Below, piece by piece: positions 16,448 through 24,831 of a stretch of 53,162 nt of DNA; within the stretch, counting starts at the first letter, position 1; every line of letters starts with the position of its first letter. The position numbers and the translations under genes are program-made. This stretch comes from Ruminococcus sp. (GTDB lineage: Bacteria; Bacillota; Clostridia; Oscillospirales; Ruminococcaceae). The stretch is taken from positions 1 through 53,162 of the forward strand of contig JAFUTU010000051.1 of the NCBI GenBank assembly GCA_017484095.1, given 5' to 3'. The notes below the pieces were generated by a model. The model was not told where the DNA came from. It made no database searches and saw only the letters and a program-made list of their open reading frames with translations.

Positions 16448-16535
16448 GGGGACGGCACCCATAGAATAAAACAGCGGTCACAAAAAAGTATATTTACTTT
16501 TGTTGCAAAGGGGCTGACACCCATAGAAAAAAACG
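16448..16535 (+). repeat. Two imperfect direct repeats in the leader RNA
   Basis: Two units of about 25 bp begin at 16448 and 16510, 62 bp apart. Each reads GGGG, four variable bases (ACGG or CTGA), CACCCATAGAA, then an A-rich run ending in AAAAC. Each can form a small GGG/CCC hairpin. In one frame both encode a PIE tripeptide; the first copy then hits a stop and the second continues into the open frame of the downstream gene. Confidence 0.6.
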
Positions 16536-16540
16536 TTATT

Positions 16541-17308
16541 GTGACAGACGTGAATGGACGAATTATCGGAAGCACCTACCCGAAAAGGGCAAAGGGGCTT
16601 GTTAAAAAAGGTCGGGCGGAGTATACCGACGACCAAACCATACGTCTGAAATTTACTCACGCTCCGACCGTATATAATAATACGGAGGTACAAAAAATGA
16701 GTAAAGTAATAGATTTTAACGCAAGAGAATTTAGGTTCGACGAGACCTGCGTAAGCAATGTCGGAGAACGAGCGTTTATAACAACCGCTCTCGGAAATGC
16801 AGAGGTGTGGGAGATCGGTGACTGGGGCTGGAATTGGTCGCAGATATTCTGCGAGAAAAGGCTCGATAAGAATACCGATTATATCCTGCGTTTTGCCATG
16901 ACGGGCGGGCATAATGATACTGATGATGCGGTATCAATGGTTCAGCTATACGGAACAGACAGCTATGACACGCTTGAAGAGGCATGGCAGAACAGACTGA
17001 ATTTCGTGTTAGCGGGCAGCCATTTCGAGCCGATCATCAGCAAGCACGACAAGACGGGGCTTCTCAGAGTTTTCGAGATACCGTTCAACACAGGCGAGCA
17101 GGAGAACTGGCGCATAGTTTTTATAGCACAGCACGCAGTTGCAAGGTTCTTTGCTCCGTTGGAACTTTCTGCATACGACGATCTTGAAGATCTGACTTAT
17201 GACGAGTGGAGGAATGAGCGCAGAGAGCAGATAGATGCCGAGTGGAGCGGTCTTCCCGATTTTTTACAAAAAATAAAGACCTTTGAAAAGATAATAGATA
17301 AAATATAA
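16541..17308 (+). CDS. Unknown protein with an RRXRR-like N-terminal module
   Basis: An open frame of 255 codons from the GTG at 16541. Residues 1-38 (VTDVNGRIIG, PKRAKGLVKKGRA, TIRLKF) resemble by eye the RRXRR/PLMP domain that begins IscB-type proteins, without any nuclease domain. The rest is soluble, with VWEIGDWGWNWSQIF and FETCVSNVGE-like stretches, and I do not recognise it. No Shine-Dalgarno precedes the GTG, whereas GGAGG sits 8 bp before an internal ATG at 16697 that would give a 203-residue product. Either the upstream module is a fused domain or it is a separate leader-encoded segment. Promoter at 16406-16434. Confidence 0.6.
   Translation: MTDVNGRIIGSTYPKRAKGLVKKGRAEYTDDQTIRLKFTHAPTVYNNTEVQKMSKVIDFNAREFRFDETCVSNVGERAFITTALGNAEVWEIGDWGWNWSQIFCEKRLDKNTDYILRFAMTGGHNDTDDAVSMVQLYGTDSYDTLEEAWQNRLNFVLAGSHFEPIISKHDKTGLLRVFEIPFNTGEQENWRIVFIAQHAVARFFAPLELSAYDDLEDLTYDEWRNERREQIDAEWSGLPDFLQKIKTFEKIIDKI
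16662..16688 (+). promoter_or_regulatory. Hairpin overlapping the internal ribosome binding site
   Basis: CCGTAT (16668-16673) pairs with ATACGG (16680-16685), and CTCCG (16662-16666) can instead pair with CGGAG (16683-16687). Both options bury the CGGAGG that serves the ATG at 16697. This suggests that initiation at 16697 depends on upstream translation or on RNA refolding. Confidence 0.45.
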
Positions 17309-17327
17309 GAAAAATTATCTGGGAAAA

Positions 17328-17465
17328 TTGAGCATTGTCAAGATAATAGAGCTTGTCAAAAATGTAACGGGTCTTGAGCTTGGCGACATCTTCGGAAATA
17401 CCGTAATTTCGGATAGCGATACCGAATCACAGCCACAAACTGCACTATCGAATGATCTTGCATAA
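17328..17465 (+). CDS. Small ORF or frameshifted tail after the unknown gene
   Basis: A 45-codon frame (TTG start, LSIVKIIELVKN to SNDLA) lies 20 bp after the stop of the preceding gene, in the +1 frame. It begins with an amphipathic helix and ends in an acidic, Ser/Thr/Gln-rich tail. There is only a weak GGGA before it. It may be the displaced C-terminus of the 16541-17308 protein, separated by an indel, or an untranslated remnant. A terminator follows directly. Confidence 0.25.
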   Translation: MSIVKIIELVKNVTGLELGDIFGNTVISDSDTESQPQTALSNDLA

Positions 17466-17488
17466 GGACTTTACTTGAATAATCACAG

Positions 17489-17519
17489 CGACGCAGACAT
17501 AATTGCCTGCGCCGTTTTT
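17489..17519 (+). terminator. Terminator after the unknown gene
   Basis: An 8-bp stem with one mismatch (arms 17489-17496 and 17507-17514, 10-nt loop) is followed by TTTTT. It separates the rightward unknown gene from the convergent clpB. Confidence 0.65.
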
Positions 17520-17527
17520 ATTTATTA

Positions 17528-20131
17528 TCAGCAAACTGTAAGACCGTTATCATCAGCATCAACTCTCAGAACATTATCCTCAGATATATCTGCCGATATT
17601 ATCTTTTTAGCAATGAGCGTCTCAACACTTGACTGTATATATCTCTTTAGTGGTCTGGCACCAAAAGCAGGGTCAAACCCATGTTCAATGATATAATCTT
17701 TTGCTTTGTCAGATACCGCCAGCGTAAGATGCTTGTCAGAAAGTCTCCTGCGAAGGTCTTTAAGCATCAGATCAACTATCATTATGATGTTTTCCTTGAC
17801 AAGCGGCTTATAGTAAACGATATCGTCAAGACGGTTCAGAAATTCCGGTCTGAAATGCTGTTTGAGCAGTGCATCGACTTGTGCTCTTGCATTTTCACTT
17901 ATCTCTCCGTTATCTTCAATACCGTCGAGTATATAAGGCGAACCAAGATTTGACGTCATTATAATGACACAGTTCTTAAAATCCACAGTTCTGCCCTGTG
18001 AATCGGTTATCCGTCCGTCATCAAGCACCTGAAGCAGTATATTAAATACATCAGGATGAGCCTTTTCAACTTCGTCAAGGAGAACAACACTGTAAGGCTT
18101 TCTTCTGACAGCCTCTGTCAGCTGACCGCCCTCCTCATAACCCACATATCCGGGAGGCGCTCCTATAAGCCTGCTCACAGAGAACTTTTCCATATACTCT
18201 GACATATCGATACGTACCATATTCTTTTCATCATCAAAAAGCGCTTCTGCCAGAGCTTTTGCAAGCTCGGTCTTACCTACTCCCGTAGGCCCCAGGCACA
18301 AGAATGAACCTATCGGCTGGTTCGGGTTTGCTATCCCCGCACGAGATCGCAGTATAGCTTCGCTCACCTTTCTTACTGCCTCATCCTGCCCAACAACACG
18401 CTGATGAAGTATATCTTCAAGCCCTAAAAGCTTCTCTCTTTCACCCTCCATGAGCTTTGTTACAGGTATGCCTGTCCAGCGTGAAACTATCCTTCCTATC
18501 TCATCATCTGTCACCTTGTCATGCAGAAAAGTGTTGTCTGTCTTTTTCTCCGCTTCCCTTTCAAGCCGAGCCAGCTGCTCTTTTAGTGCAGGCAGCTTAC
18601 CGTACTTGAGCTCTGCTGCCTTGTCAAGATCATAGCTGCGTTCAGCTATTTCTATCTGAGAGTTTACTCCTTCTATCTCTTCTCTTATCCTCTGCAGCTT
18701 TCCTATTGAGTTCTTCTCATTATCCCATTTTGCCTTCATTGAGTTGAACTTCTCGCGCATCTGTGCAAGCTCTTTTTGTACTTCAGCCAAATGCTCCTGA
18801 GATATACGGTCGCTCTCTTTTTTGAGTGCTGCCTCTTCTATCTCATGCTGCATTATCTTTCGGGAAATATCATCAAGCTCAGAAGGCATAGAATCCATTT
18901 CAGTTCTTATAAGCGCACACGCCTCATCAACAAGGTCTATCGCCTTATCGGGAAGAAAACGGTCTGTAATGTATCTGTTTGATAGAGTTGCAGCTGCAAT
19001 AAGGGCAGAATCATGTATCTTAACTCCGTGAAAGACTTCATATCGCTCTTTTAAGCCTCTGAGAATAGATATCGTGTCCTCGACTGTTGGCTCATTCACG
19101 ATAACAGGCTGAAAACGCCTCTCAAGAGCTGCGTCCTTTTCAATATACTCACGGTATTCATCAAGCGTCGTAGCTCCGATACAGTGCAGCTCTCCTCTTG
19201 CAAGCATAGGTTTGAGAAGGTTGCCTGCGTCCATAGCTCCGTCTGTTTTTCCGGCACCGACTATAGTGTGCAGCTCGTCGATAAAAAGAATTATCCTACC
19301 TTCGCTCTTTTTTACTTCCTGTAAAACAGCCTTTAGCCTTTCCTCAAATTCTCCTCTGTATTTAGCTCCAGCAATAAGCGAGCCCATATCAAGCGAGAAC
19401 AGTGTGCGGTCTTTGAGGTTAGATGGTACATCGCCCTTTACTATTCTCATAGCAAGCCCTTCAGCAATAGCCGTCTTACCTACACCGGGCTCTCCGATAA
19501 GCACAGGATTATTCTTTGTCTTGCGCGAAAGTATACGTACAGCGTTTCTGATCTCAGTTTCTCTTCCGATTACAGGGTCCAGCTTATTTTTTCTTGCAAG
19601 TTCAGTCAGATCCTGACCGTACTTTTTCAAAACATCATATGTGTCCTCAGGGTTCTGAGAAGTTACTCGTGAGTTACCTCTTACAGACTGCAAAGCCTTT
19701 AAAAAATCGCTCTTTTTTATAGAAAAAGCACTTAAAAACTTATTTATTTCGCTGTCTGCTTCGTTTATAAGACCTAAAAACAGATGTTCAACAGATATAT
19801 ATTCGTCCTTCATCTGCTCGGCTGTCTTTTCAGCATTGATGAGCGCTTTGTCGCACTCGGTATCAACATAAACACTGTCGGCAGGCCGTGAACTGCTGTA
19901 TACCTTCGGCAAAGCGTTCAGTTGAGTATACAGATACTGCTTTGCCGATACGGGATCAACGCCCATCTTTTCAAAAAGCTGAGGTATCAGAGCGCTCTCT
20001 TCATTCATAAGAGCTGTCATCAGGTGCAGCTGAGTTATCGAATTGTTCTGATACTCTGTCACAAGCCCCTGAGCAGCCTGAATAGCCTCAATAGATTTTT
20101 GTGTCATCTTATTAATGTTCATAGTGTTCAT
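17528..20131 (-). CDS. clpB: ATP-dependent disaggregase ClpB
   Basis: An 867-residue Hsp100 disaggregase. An N-terminal Clp-N repeat domain (to about 145) precedes NBD1 with [15 protein letters not shown] long coiled-coil middle domain spans about 405-525 and NBD2 carries [14 protein letters not shown] and [12 protein letters not shown]. There is no IGF/VGF ClpP-binding loop, as expected for ClpB acting with DnaK rather than with ClpP. AAAGGA precedes the ATG. The gene starts 24 bp after a ribbon-helix-helix gene and has no clear promoter of its own in that gap, so the two form an operon. I saw neither a CIRCE element nor a CtsR tandem repeat upstream. Confidence 0.96.
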   Translation of the reverse strand: MNTMNINKMTQKSIEAIQAAQGLVTEYQNNSITQLHLMTALMNEESALIPQLFEKMGVDPVSAKQYLYTQLNALPKVYSSSRPADSVYVDTECDKALINAEKTAEQMKDEYISVEHLFLGLINEADSEINKFLSAFSIKKSDFLKALQSVRGNSRVTSQNPEDTYDVLKKYGQDLTELARKNKLDPVIGRETEIRNAVRILSRKTKNNPVLIGEPGVGKTAIAEGLAMRIVKGDVPSNLKDRTLFSLDMGSLIAGAKYRGEFEERLKAVLQEVKKSEGRIILFIDELHTIVGAGKTDGAMDAGNLLKPMLARGELHCIGATTLDEYREYIEKDAALERRFQPVIVNEPTVEDTISILRGLKERYEVFHGVKIHDSALIAAATLSNRYITDRFLPDKAIDLVDEACALIRTEMDSMPSELDDISRKIMQHEIEEAALKKESDRISQEHLAEVQKELAQMREKFNSMKAKWDNEKNSIGKLQRIREEIEGVNSQIEIAERSYDLDKAAELKYGKLPALKEQLARLEREAEKKTDNTFLHDKVTDDEIGRIVSRWTGIPVTKLMEGEREKLLGLEDILHQRVVGQDEAVRKVSEAILRSRAGIANPNQPIGSFLCLGPTGVGKTELAKALAEALFDDEKNMVRIDMSEYMEKFSVSRLIGAPPGYVGYEEGGQLTEAVRRKPYSVVLLDEVEKAHPDVFNILLQVLDDGRITDSQGRTVDFKNCVIIMTSNLGSPYILDGIEDNGEISENARAQVDALLKQHFRPEFLNRLDDIVYYKPLVKENIIMIVDLMLKDLRRRLSDKHLTLAVSDKAKDYIIEHGFDPAFGARPLKRYIQSSVETLIAKKIISADISEDNVLRVDADDNGLTVC

Positions 20132-20155
20132 CCTTTCTGTCTGTTATTTATCATT

Positions 20156-20806
20156 TTAAATGTCTGCTATACCGTTTTTCAGTGAACTCTTGTAGCACGC
20201 ACCGACCTTTACAGCTGCCAGCTCAGGCTGATCTGCAAAGCTGAAAAATATCTTTATCGCAGAATCAAACGTCTTTATATACTCCCCTATCAGTGCACCC
20301 AGCTCTTGCGCTCCTGCACTTGTACGTCCCTTAGGAAAATAAATACCGCGGATCAGCTTATCACTCTCAGCCCTGTATTGTATACTCCTGCCTGTGTATG
20401 CGCTCTCAATATCTATCCATATACGATAGAACTGAGCAAGCATATCCATAAAAGCCTGCGACCTTGTCCGGAATGATATGCGGAGATTTCCTATCATCTC
20501 ACCTTCAGGAGCTCTCAATATCTCAACGCTATACCTAACCGTCGGCTTATACTTATAAGCTATCGAGCTTCTTACAGCAAGTGCAGAACCTGCCGCAGAA
20601 ACATCACGGATAAACCTCTCGTCCATAAGAGAAAAAATGCTGTCAAAAATATCCTTCATTCTTCTTTCAGGTGTTATAACAGATACTCTTTCCGCAAGTA
20701 TCTGATTAATAAGATTTGATCTGTTTGTACCTAACTTAATAGCAAGCATATCAACAGCTGCCACAACATCATCGCTCAGAACGATACTGTAAACGCTCTT
20801 GCTCAT
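20156..20806 (-). CDS. Ribbon-helix-helix protein upstream of clpB
   Basis: A 216-residue protein. Residues 3-45 fit a ribbon-helix-helix DNA-binding unit: a short strand (VYSIVLSDD), a helix (VVAAVDMLAIKLG), a turn with TNRS, and a second helix (NLINQILAERV). The remaining 170 residues form an alpha/beta domain with no family I recognise. The start has GAGGTGA just before it. The gene is first in an operon with clpB and its promoter is surrounded by three copies of AAAACGTGT-like boxes. I infer an autoregulator that may also set ClpB level; a signal-sensing role for the C-terminal domain is a guess. Confidence 0.7.
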   Translation of the reverse strand: MSKSVYSIVLSDDVVAAVDMLAIKLGTNRSNLINQILAERVSVITPERRMKDIFDSIFSLMDERFIRDVSAAGSALAVRSSIAYKYKPTVRYSVEILRAPEGEMIGNLRISFRTRSQAFMDMLAQFYRIWIDIESAYTGRSIQYRAESDKLIRGIYFPKGRTSAGAQELGALIGEYIKTFDSAIKIFFSFADQPELAAVKVGACYKSSLKNGIADI

Positions 20807-20817
20807 TTTATCACCTC

Positions 20818-20900
20818 AAACGTGTTTTTTGATTTATATACAGTATAGCACACGTTTTATAATTTGTCAAGAGTTTTATATAAATTATCCTACACGTTTT
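20818..20900 (-). promoter_or_regulatory. Promoter and repeated boxes of the RHH-clpB operon
   Basis: Minus strand: TTGACA (plus 20865-20870), 17-bp spacer, TATACT (plus 20842-20847). Boxes reading AAAACGTGT on the minus strand lie at plus 20850-20858 (inside the spacer) and 20892-20900 (upstream of -35), exactly 42 bp or four turns apart. A third copy, inverted and one base off, is at 20818-20826 downstream of the -10. The arrangement resembles a repressor operator set. Confidence 0.65.
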
Positions 20901-21025
20901 CAAGTCATACTATCAGTTTGTTTTGATTGATTTTATTCCCGTTTTAGACCATCTTAACTTTGCACAAAACGGAGCGCTACCATTTGTATGATGTTACAAA
21001 ACCTCTCTTTCTTTTGATTTTTAGC

Positions 21026-21054
21026 TTGACGTACTAATTTGATAATGATAAAAT
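21026..21054 (+). promoter_or_regulatory. Promoter of the dockerin protein gene
   Basis: TTGACG (21026-21031), 17-bp spacer, TAAAAT (21049-21054), giving a leader of about 75 nt. The rest of the 20901-21025 gap shows nothing else that I can name. Confidence 0.6.
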
Positions 21055-21135
21055 TATAGTATACTTACAGCGATTTCCAATATACTTGTGTCAGTTACTT
21101 TATAACGGAATAACAATATAAATGGAGGTATTAGA

Positions 21136-24100
21136 ATGAAAGTCAAAAAGTTGATCTGTACTGCTTGCTGCGCAGCTATGCTTCTGAACTCTGCTTCTCT
21201 TCTGCCACAGGATATGATGTCAGATCTCATCATTACAGCTGACGCCTCATCGATCACCGAGGGCAGCATATCCGCTGCGGATATCAACAGCGGAAAAGCA
21301 GTTTCACTACCATCTACAGTGTTGAACTACAGCACATCTGACGCCTATCAGATAGAGTATAACTCTTCGCACAATGGTATCTATTTCTGCACTGCCAACT
21401 ACTCAAATATGACTGTTAATCTACTGTCACTTGAAGACGGCAGCTATAAGACGGTTTTCGATTCAAGCACATACGATTTCAAGCAGTATGTTGACAGCAG
21501 CATCCCAAGGCTATACAATCAGTATGAGAGCTCCTACGTTCAGGGCAGCAAGCTTTATATGCTGTTCAACGAGTACTATTACGTCAACAACCAGATGACA
21601 TACATAAGCTTTGTACTGGTATACGACTTTGATAAACAAGAGATCGTCAGCTCCACAAAACTGGATAAAGATTATGGTAAGCATTCCTCAGCAATAGGTG
21701 CTGACAGCACAGGCCGCGTCTATCTCGTAAGCGGCGAGACTATCGAGAGCACCGATTCCGAAGGCAACACCACATCTACGATACAGTATTATGTTGACCT
21801 GTATGACAGCAGCTATAACCAGCTTGATTCTACCGAGGTCGCGGGCAGGATATTCCGTTTTACAGGCTTTGACAGCACTAACGGCAATTTCTACTTCGAG
21901 ACCTACTACAACTGGCGCTATTGGGGATATGACCATGCGCTCTACGCGATGGGTCGCGGCAACGTAACCGATAACAAGGTGACCACAAGCAAATCCCTTA
22001 TCCAGACGATAGGTCAGCGCTATTATTCGACCTTTAGTAAGCATTCAGATCTTGTCGGCGGAAAGTATCTCTGCATAGATGCTCCTCTGAATGTGAGCTC
22101 GAACCTTATGAATCCGTATTCGTCAGGTCTTACTGTGTTCGACTCTGCCAAGATAGATTCCGACGGTGCGCTGCTTATGAACATCTCTCATTCATATCCA
22201 AGCTATAACAGCAGCTTTGATACCTCTGCCATATTTGGTCCCAGAACAGTTGCATCACCTGTTAACAGCAACAATATAGTAACAGTTACCGATCTTAGCA
22301 CCCTGACCGAATATGAAGCAGCTGCTTCGACTGTGGTCGGCAGTATCGACACAGAGCATCCTGTATTCTCTTTGATTAACGGAGGAAACAGCATTATCGC
22401 TATTGAAAGAGAGCGTGACGAAAACGGAACCTCTTTCTATATACAAAAATTCCCGTGGAAAGCTTCAACAAAGCTTACCATGAACGCTCCTACAGTTTCA
22501 CTTTCGTCTGATTCTTTTTATCAGCTTACAGCTAACAGCGACGGAACGCTCTCCGAAAGTATTACTTGGAGCAGCAGCGATCCAACTGTTGCAAGTGTTG
22601 ATGAAAACGGCAAAGTCTATGCTTATCGCCAAGGCAGTGCAGTTATAACCGCCGCTGCTCAAAGCGGAAAGTCATGCACATCAACAGTTACAGTTAAAAA
22701 CTCCGCGGTAAATTCTGCCCATGGCAGCATCGTCCATACCACGGGCAGCGAAACATCGACCAACACCCTTTCAACCTATAGCCACCCGTATTGGAGCACG
22801 ACCGTTAAATCCTACATCAATGAGGAAGCCAACGGCAACATCACCAGACTTGAATATCTTACCTCGGCAGATAAGGTCATCGCTGAGACATATTCCTCTG
22901 ACTGTAAGACACTTCGCAGTACAAAAACTATTACTAAAGAGCTCCCGATCTTCGGCGGCGCTTTCTTCGGAGTTGATAACAATTATATAGTGTTCGGTCA
23001 GCAGAATACTGAAGAAAGCGAAGAAGCCGAAGTACTCAGGATTGTCAAGTACACTAAAGACTGGACACGCGTAAGTGCTCTCTCTGTCAACGGTGCAAAC
23101 ACCTACATTCCGTTTGATGCAGGCTCACTGAGAATGATCGAGGTGAACGGTCTGCTTTATATCCACACCTGCCATGAGATGTTTAATACAGGCGACGGAC
23201 TGCATCATCAGGCCAACATGACATACGTCGTAAATGAATCTGATATGACTATGAATCAGTGCTACTATGACGTTATGAATCTTGCTCAGGCAGGCTATGT
23301 TAGCCATTCGTTCAATCAGTTCATCAGAACAGACGGCGAGTATATCTACAGAGTTGACCACGGTGACGCATCGCCCAGAGGCGTTCCGATAACTCTTTGC
23401 GACGTAGGAGGAGATATTACCAAAGTCGGCTATATCATTCCTATAAAATTCTCTAACAGCAGTAAATATAATTATAACTATACAGGTGCTGCGTTAGGCG
23501 GATTTGAGCTTAGCGAAAACAATATGCTGATACTTGGCTGCTCAACACCTTGGGACAACATCGACACCTCACAGTATAACGTATTTCTGAACGTTACGCA
23601 CAAGGATTACTATGGCGTTCCGGATAACACAAAAACTATCTGGCTTACCGAATACGGTACAGATGACAAGGTGTTTATCGGAACTCCTCACCTCACAAAG
23701 CTCAATGAGGACAGCTTCCTCATCACATGGGAGGAGACCACTACAGTCGGCGGTACAGTAACAAAGGCTGTTACCGTTGATGGCAGAGGTGATCTTACCT
23801 CAGAGATCAGCACACTGAATGTAAGACTTTCAGACTGTGAGCCTGTGCTCTGCTCTGACGGAATGGTAAAATGGTATGTTACTAGTAATTCAGCACCCGT
23901 ATTCTATTCACTGAACACTTTTGAACCAACTTTAATAGATAATGATGAAATAGAGCTTACAGTTAAGCTGAATTCAGATGATTACGATACATCATGGCCT
24001 GTTACAGCTGAGATCTCAGGCAAAACAGGTGTTATAAATTCAGTAAACGGCAAGGTAACGATCCCCTCACTTGCAGACGGTACATACACCATTAAATTCT

Positions 24101-24378
24101 CAGCTGCGAACTTTGTTACAAGAACATATAATATTACCGTAAAGGGCGGAAAAATCACAGAAAACCTTACCCCAAGCCTGAATCTTAAAGGCGATATAAA
24201 CGGCGACGGTAAGCTTAATGCGTCTGACTTATTACTTGCCAAAAGCCATATCAAACGGGTAAGCTTGCTTAAAGACTATCAGTTCGCCTGCGCGGATATT
24301 GATAACAGCAAAACTGTAAATGCTTCCGACCTGTTAAAAATGAAGTCACATATTAAAAAAGTAAGTTTGCTTTGGTAA
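21136..24378 (+). CDS. Secreted dockerin-containing protein with a BIG2 domain
   Basis: A 1080-residue exported protein. It begins with a signal peptide (KVKKL, a hydrophobic core, cleavage near ITADA at about residue 37). Residues 60-440 and 530-930 have repeated beta-rich units with many Tyr and Trp that suggest propeller-like folds. A bacterial Ig-like group 2 domain lies at about 455-521 (ITWSSSDPTVASVDENGKVYA). Residues 1017-1080 are a type I dockerin with two calcium loops (DINGDGKLNASDLL and DIDNSKTVNASDLL), so the protein should dock onto a cellulosome scaffoldin. I see no known glycoside hydrolase, lyase or esterase motif. GGAGG precedes the ATG. Confidence 0.85.
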   Translation: MKVKKLICTACCAAMLLNSASLLPQDMMSDLIITADASSITEGSISAADINSGKAVSLPSTVLNYSTSDAYQIEYNSSHNGIYFCTANYSNMTVNLLSLEDGSYKTVFDSSTYDFKQYVDSSIPRLYNQYESSYVQGSKLYMLFNEYYYVNNQMTYISFVLVYDFDKQEIVSSTKLDKDYGKHSSAIGADSTGRVYLVSGETIESTDSEGNTTSTIQYYVDLYDSSYNQLDSTEVAGRIFRFTGFDSTNGNFYFETYYNWRYWGYDHALYAMGRGNVTDNKVTTSKSLIQTIGQRYYSTFSKHSDLVGGKYLCIDAPLNVSSNLMNPYSSGLTVFDSAKIDSDGALLMNISHSYPSYNSSFDTSAIFGPRTVASPVNSNNIVTVTDLSTLTEYEAAASTVVGSIDTEHPVFSLINGGNSIIAIERERDENGTSFYIQKFPWKASTKLTMNAPTVSLSSDSFYQLTANSDGTLSESITWSSSDPTVASVDENGKVYAYRQGSAVITAAAQSGKSCTSTVTVKNSAVNSAHGSIVHTTGSETSTNTLSTYSHPYWSTTVKSYINEEANGNITRLEYLTSADKVIAETYSSDCKTLRSTKTITKELPIFGGAFFGVDNNYIVFGQQNTEESEEAEVLRIVKYTKDWTRVSALSVNGANTYIPFDAGSLRMIEVNGLLYIHTCHEMFNTGDGLHHQANMTYVVNESDMTMNQCYYDVMNLAQAGYVSHSFNQFIRTDGEYIYRVDHGDASPRGVPITLCDVGGDITKVGYIIPIKFSNSSKYNYNYTGAALGGFELSENNMLILGCSTPWDNIDTSQYNVFLNVTHKDYYGVPDNTKTIWLTEYGTDDKVFIGTPHLTKLNEDSFLITWEETTTVGGTVTKAVTVDGRGDLTSEISTLNVRLSDCEPVLCSDGMVKWYVTSNSAPVFYSLNTFEPTLIDNDEIELTVKLNSDDYDTSWPVTAEISGKTGVINSVNGKVTIPSLADGTYTIKFSAANFVTRTYNITVKGGKITENLTPSLNLKGDINGDGKLNASDLLLAKSHIKRVSLLKDYQFACADIDNSKTVNASDLLKMKSHIKKVSLLW

Positions 24379-24389
24379 AATAACAGCAA

Positions 24390-24425
24390 AAGAGAGAGCA
24401 GCCATAATGACTGCTCTCTCTTTTT
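24390..24425. terminator. Terminator after the dockerin gene
   Basis: A 10-bp perfect stem (GAGAGAGCAG with CTGCTCTCTC) is followed by TTTTT on the plus strand. It ends the dockerin gene's transcript and may also act on the minus strand. Confidence 0.8.
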
Positions 24426-24502
24426 GATATGCTCCATTTGAAAACTAGAGAGGCTAAAGAGTATTGATTTCTCTAAAATCAAATGCGTATATCTTCTTCC
24501 CC

Positions 24503-24533
24503 AAAAAACAAGAGACCCGCAAAAGCAGGTCTC
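24503..24533 (-). terminator. Terminator after the spore protein gene
   Basis: On the minus strand a 9-bp stem (plus arms 24512-24520 and 24525-24533, TTTT loop) is followed by a T-rich tail (plus 24503-24510), 24 bp after the spore protein stop. Confidence 0.75.
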
Positions 24534-24557
24534 AAGTTTAATTTTCAGTAAAGCAAA

Positions 24558-24737
24558 TTAAGAATTCTTGTAGGAGTCGATCATCTTCTTGACCATCTGA
24601 CCGCCTACAGAACCTACCTCACGAGCTGTAAGATCGCCGTTGTAGCCCTGCTTGAGGTTAACTCCTACCTCATTAGCTGCTTCCATCTTAAATCTGTTGA
24701 GGGTCTCTCTGCCCTGCTGTGATGTGATACCTTTCAT
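24558..24737 (-). CDS. Alpha/beta-type small acid-soluble spore protein
   Basis: A 59-residue protein that coats and protects DNA in dormant spores. It has the family's two conserved blocks: KMEAANEVGVNL, which contains the GPR protease recognition site, and GDLTAREVGSVGGQMVKKMI at the C-terminal half. GGAGA precedes the ATG at 24737. No clear sigma-G promoter could be picked out upstream. Its presence implies that the organism sporulates or descends from spore formers. It is a single gene with its own terminator, between the dockerin gene and ligA. Confidence 0.92.
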   Translation of the reverse strand: MKGITSQQGRETLNRFKMEAANEVGVNLKQGYNGDLTAREVGSVGGQMVKKMIDSYKNS

Positions 24738-24831
24738 TTTCGTATCTCCTTTATAAATTTCTATCGGGTTTGCACTAGTAGTTTGTGCCGAGTTATAAAA
24801 ATTATAAAAGGAAATTTTTTCAGCATGCAGA

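Noticed and set aside
16441..16535. Guanidine-II (mini-ykkC) riboswitch, suggested by GGGGACGG-CACCC
   Set aside because: Only the first unit has an ACGR-like loop, the second has CTGA, and the stems are not continuous. The downstream gene is not a guanidine exporter or carboxylase.
20807..21000. CIRCE or CtsR site for clpB
   Set aside because: No TTAGCACTC inverted repeat and no GGTCAAA tandem repeat in the region; the boxes present are ACGTGT-type.
24738..24831. Sigma-G promoter for the spore protein gene
   Set aside because: Nothing matched both -10 and -35 patterns well enough to place it.
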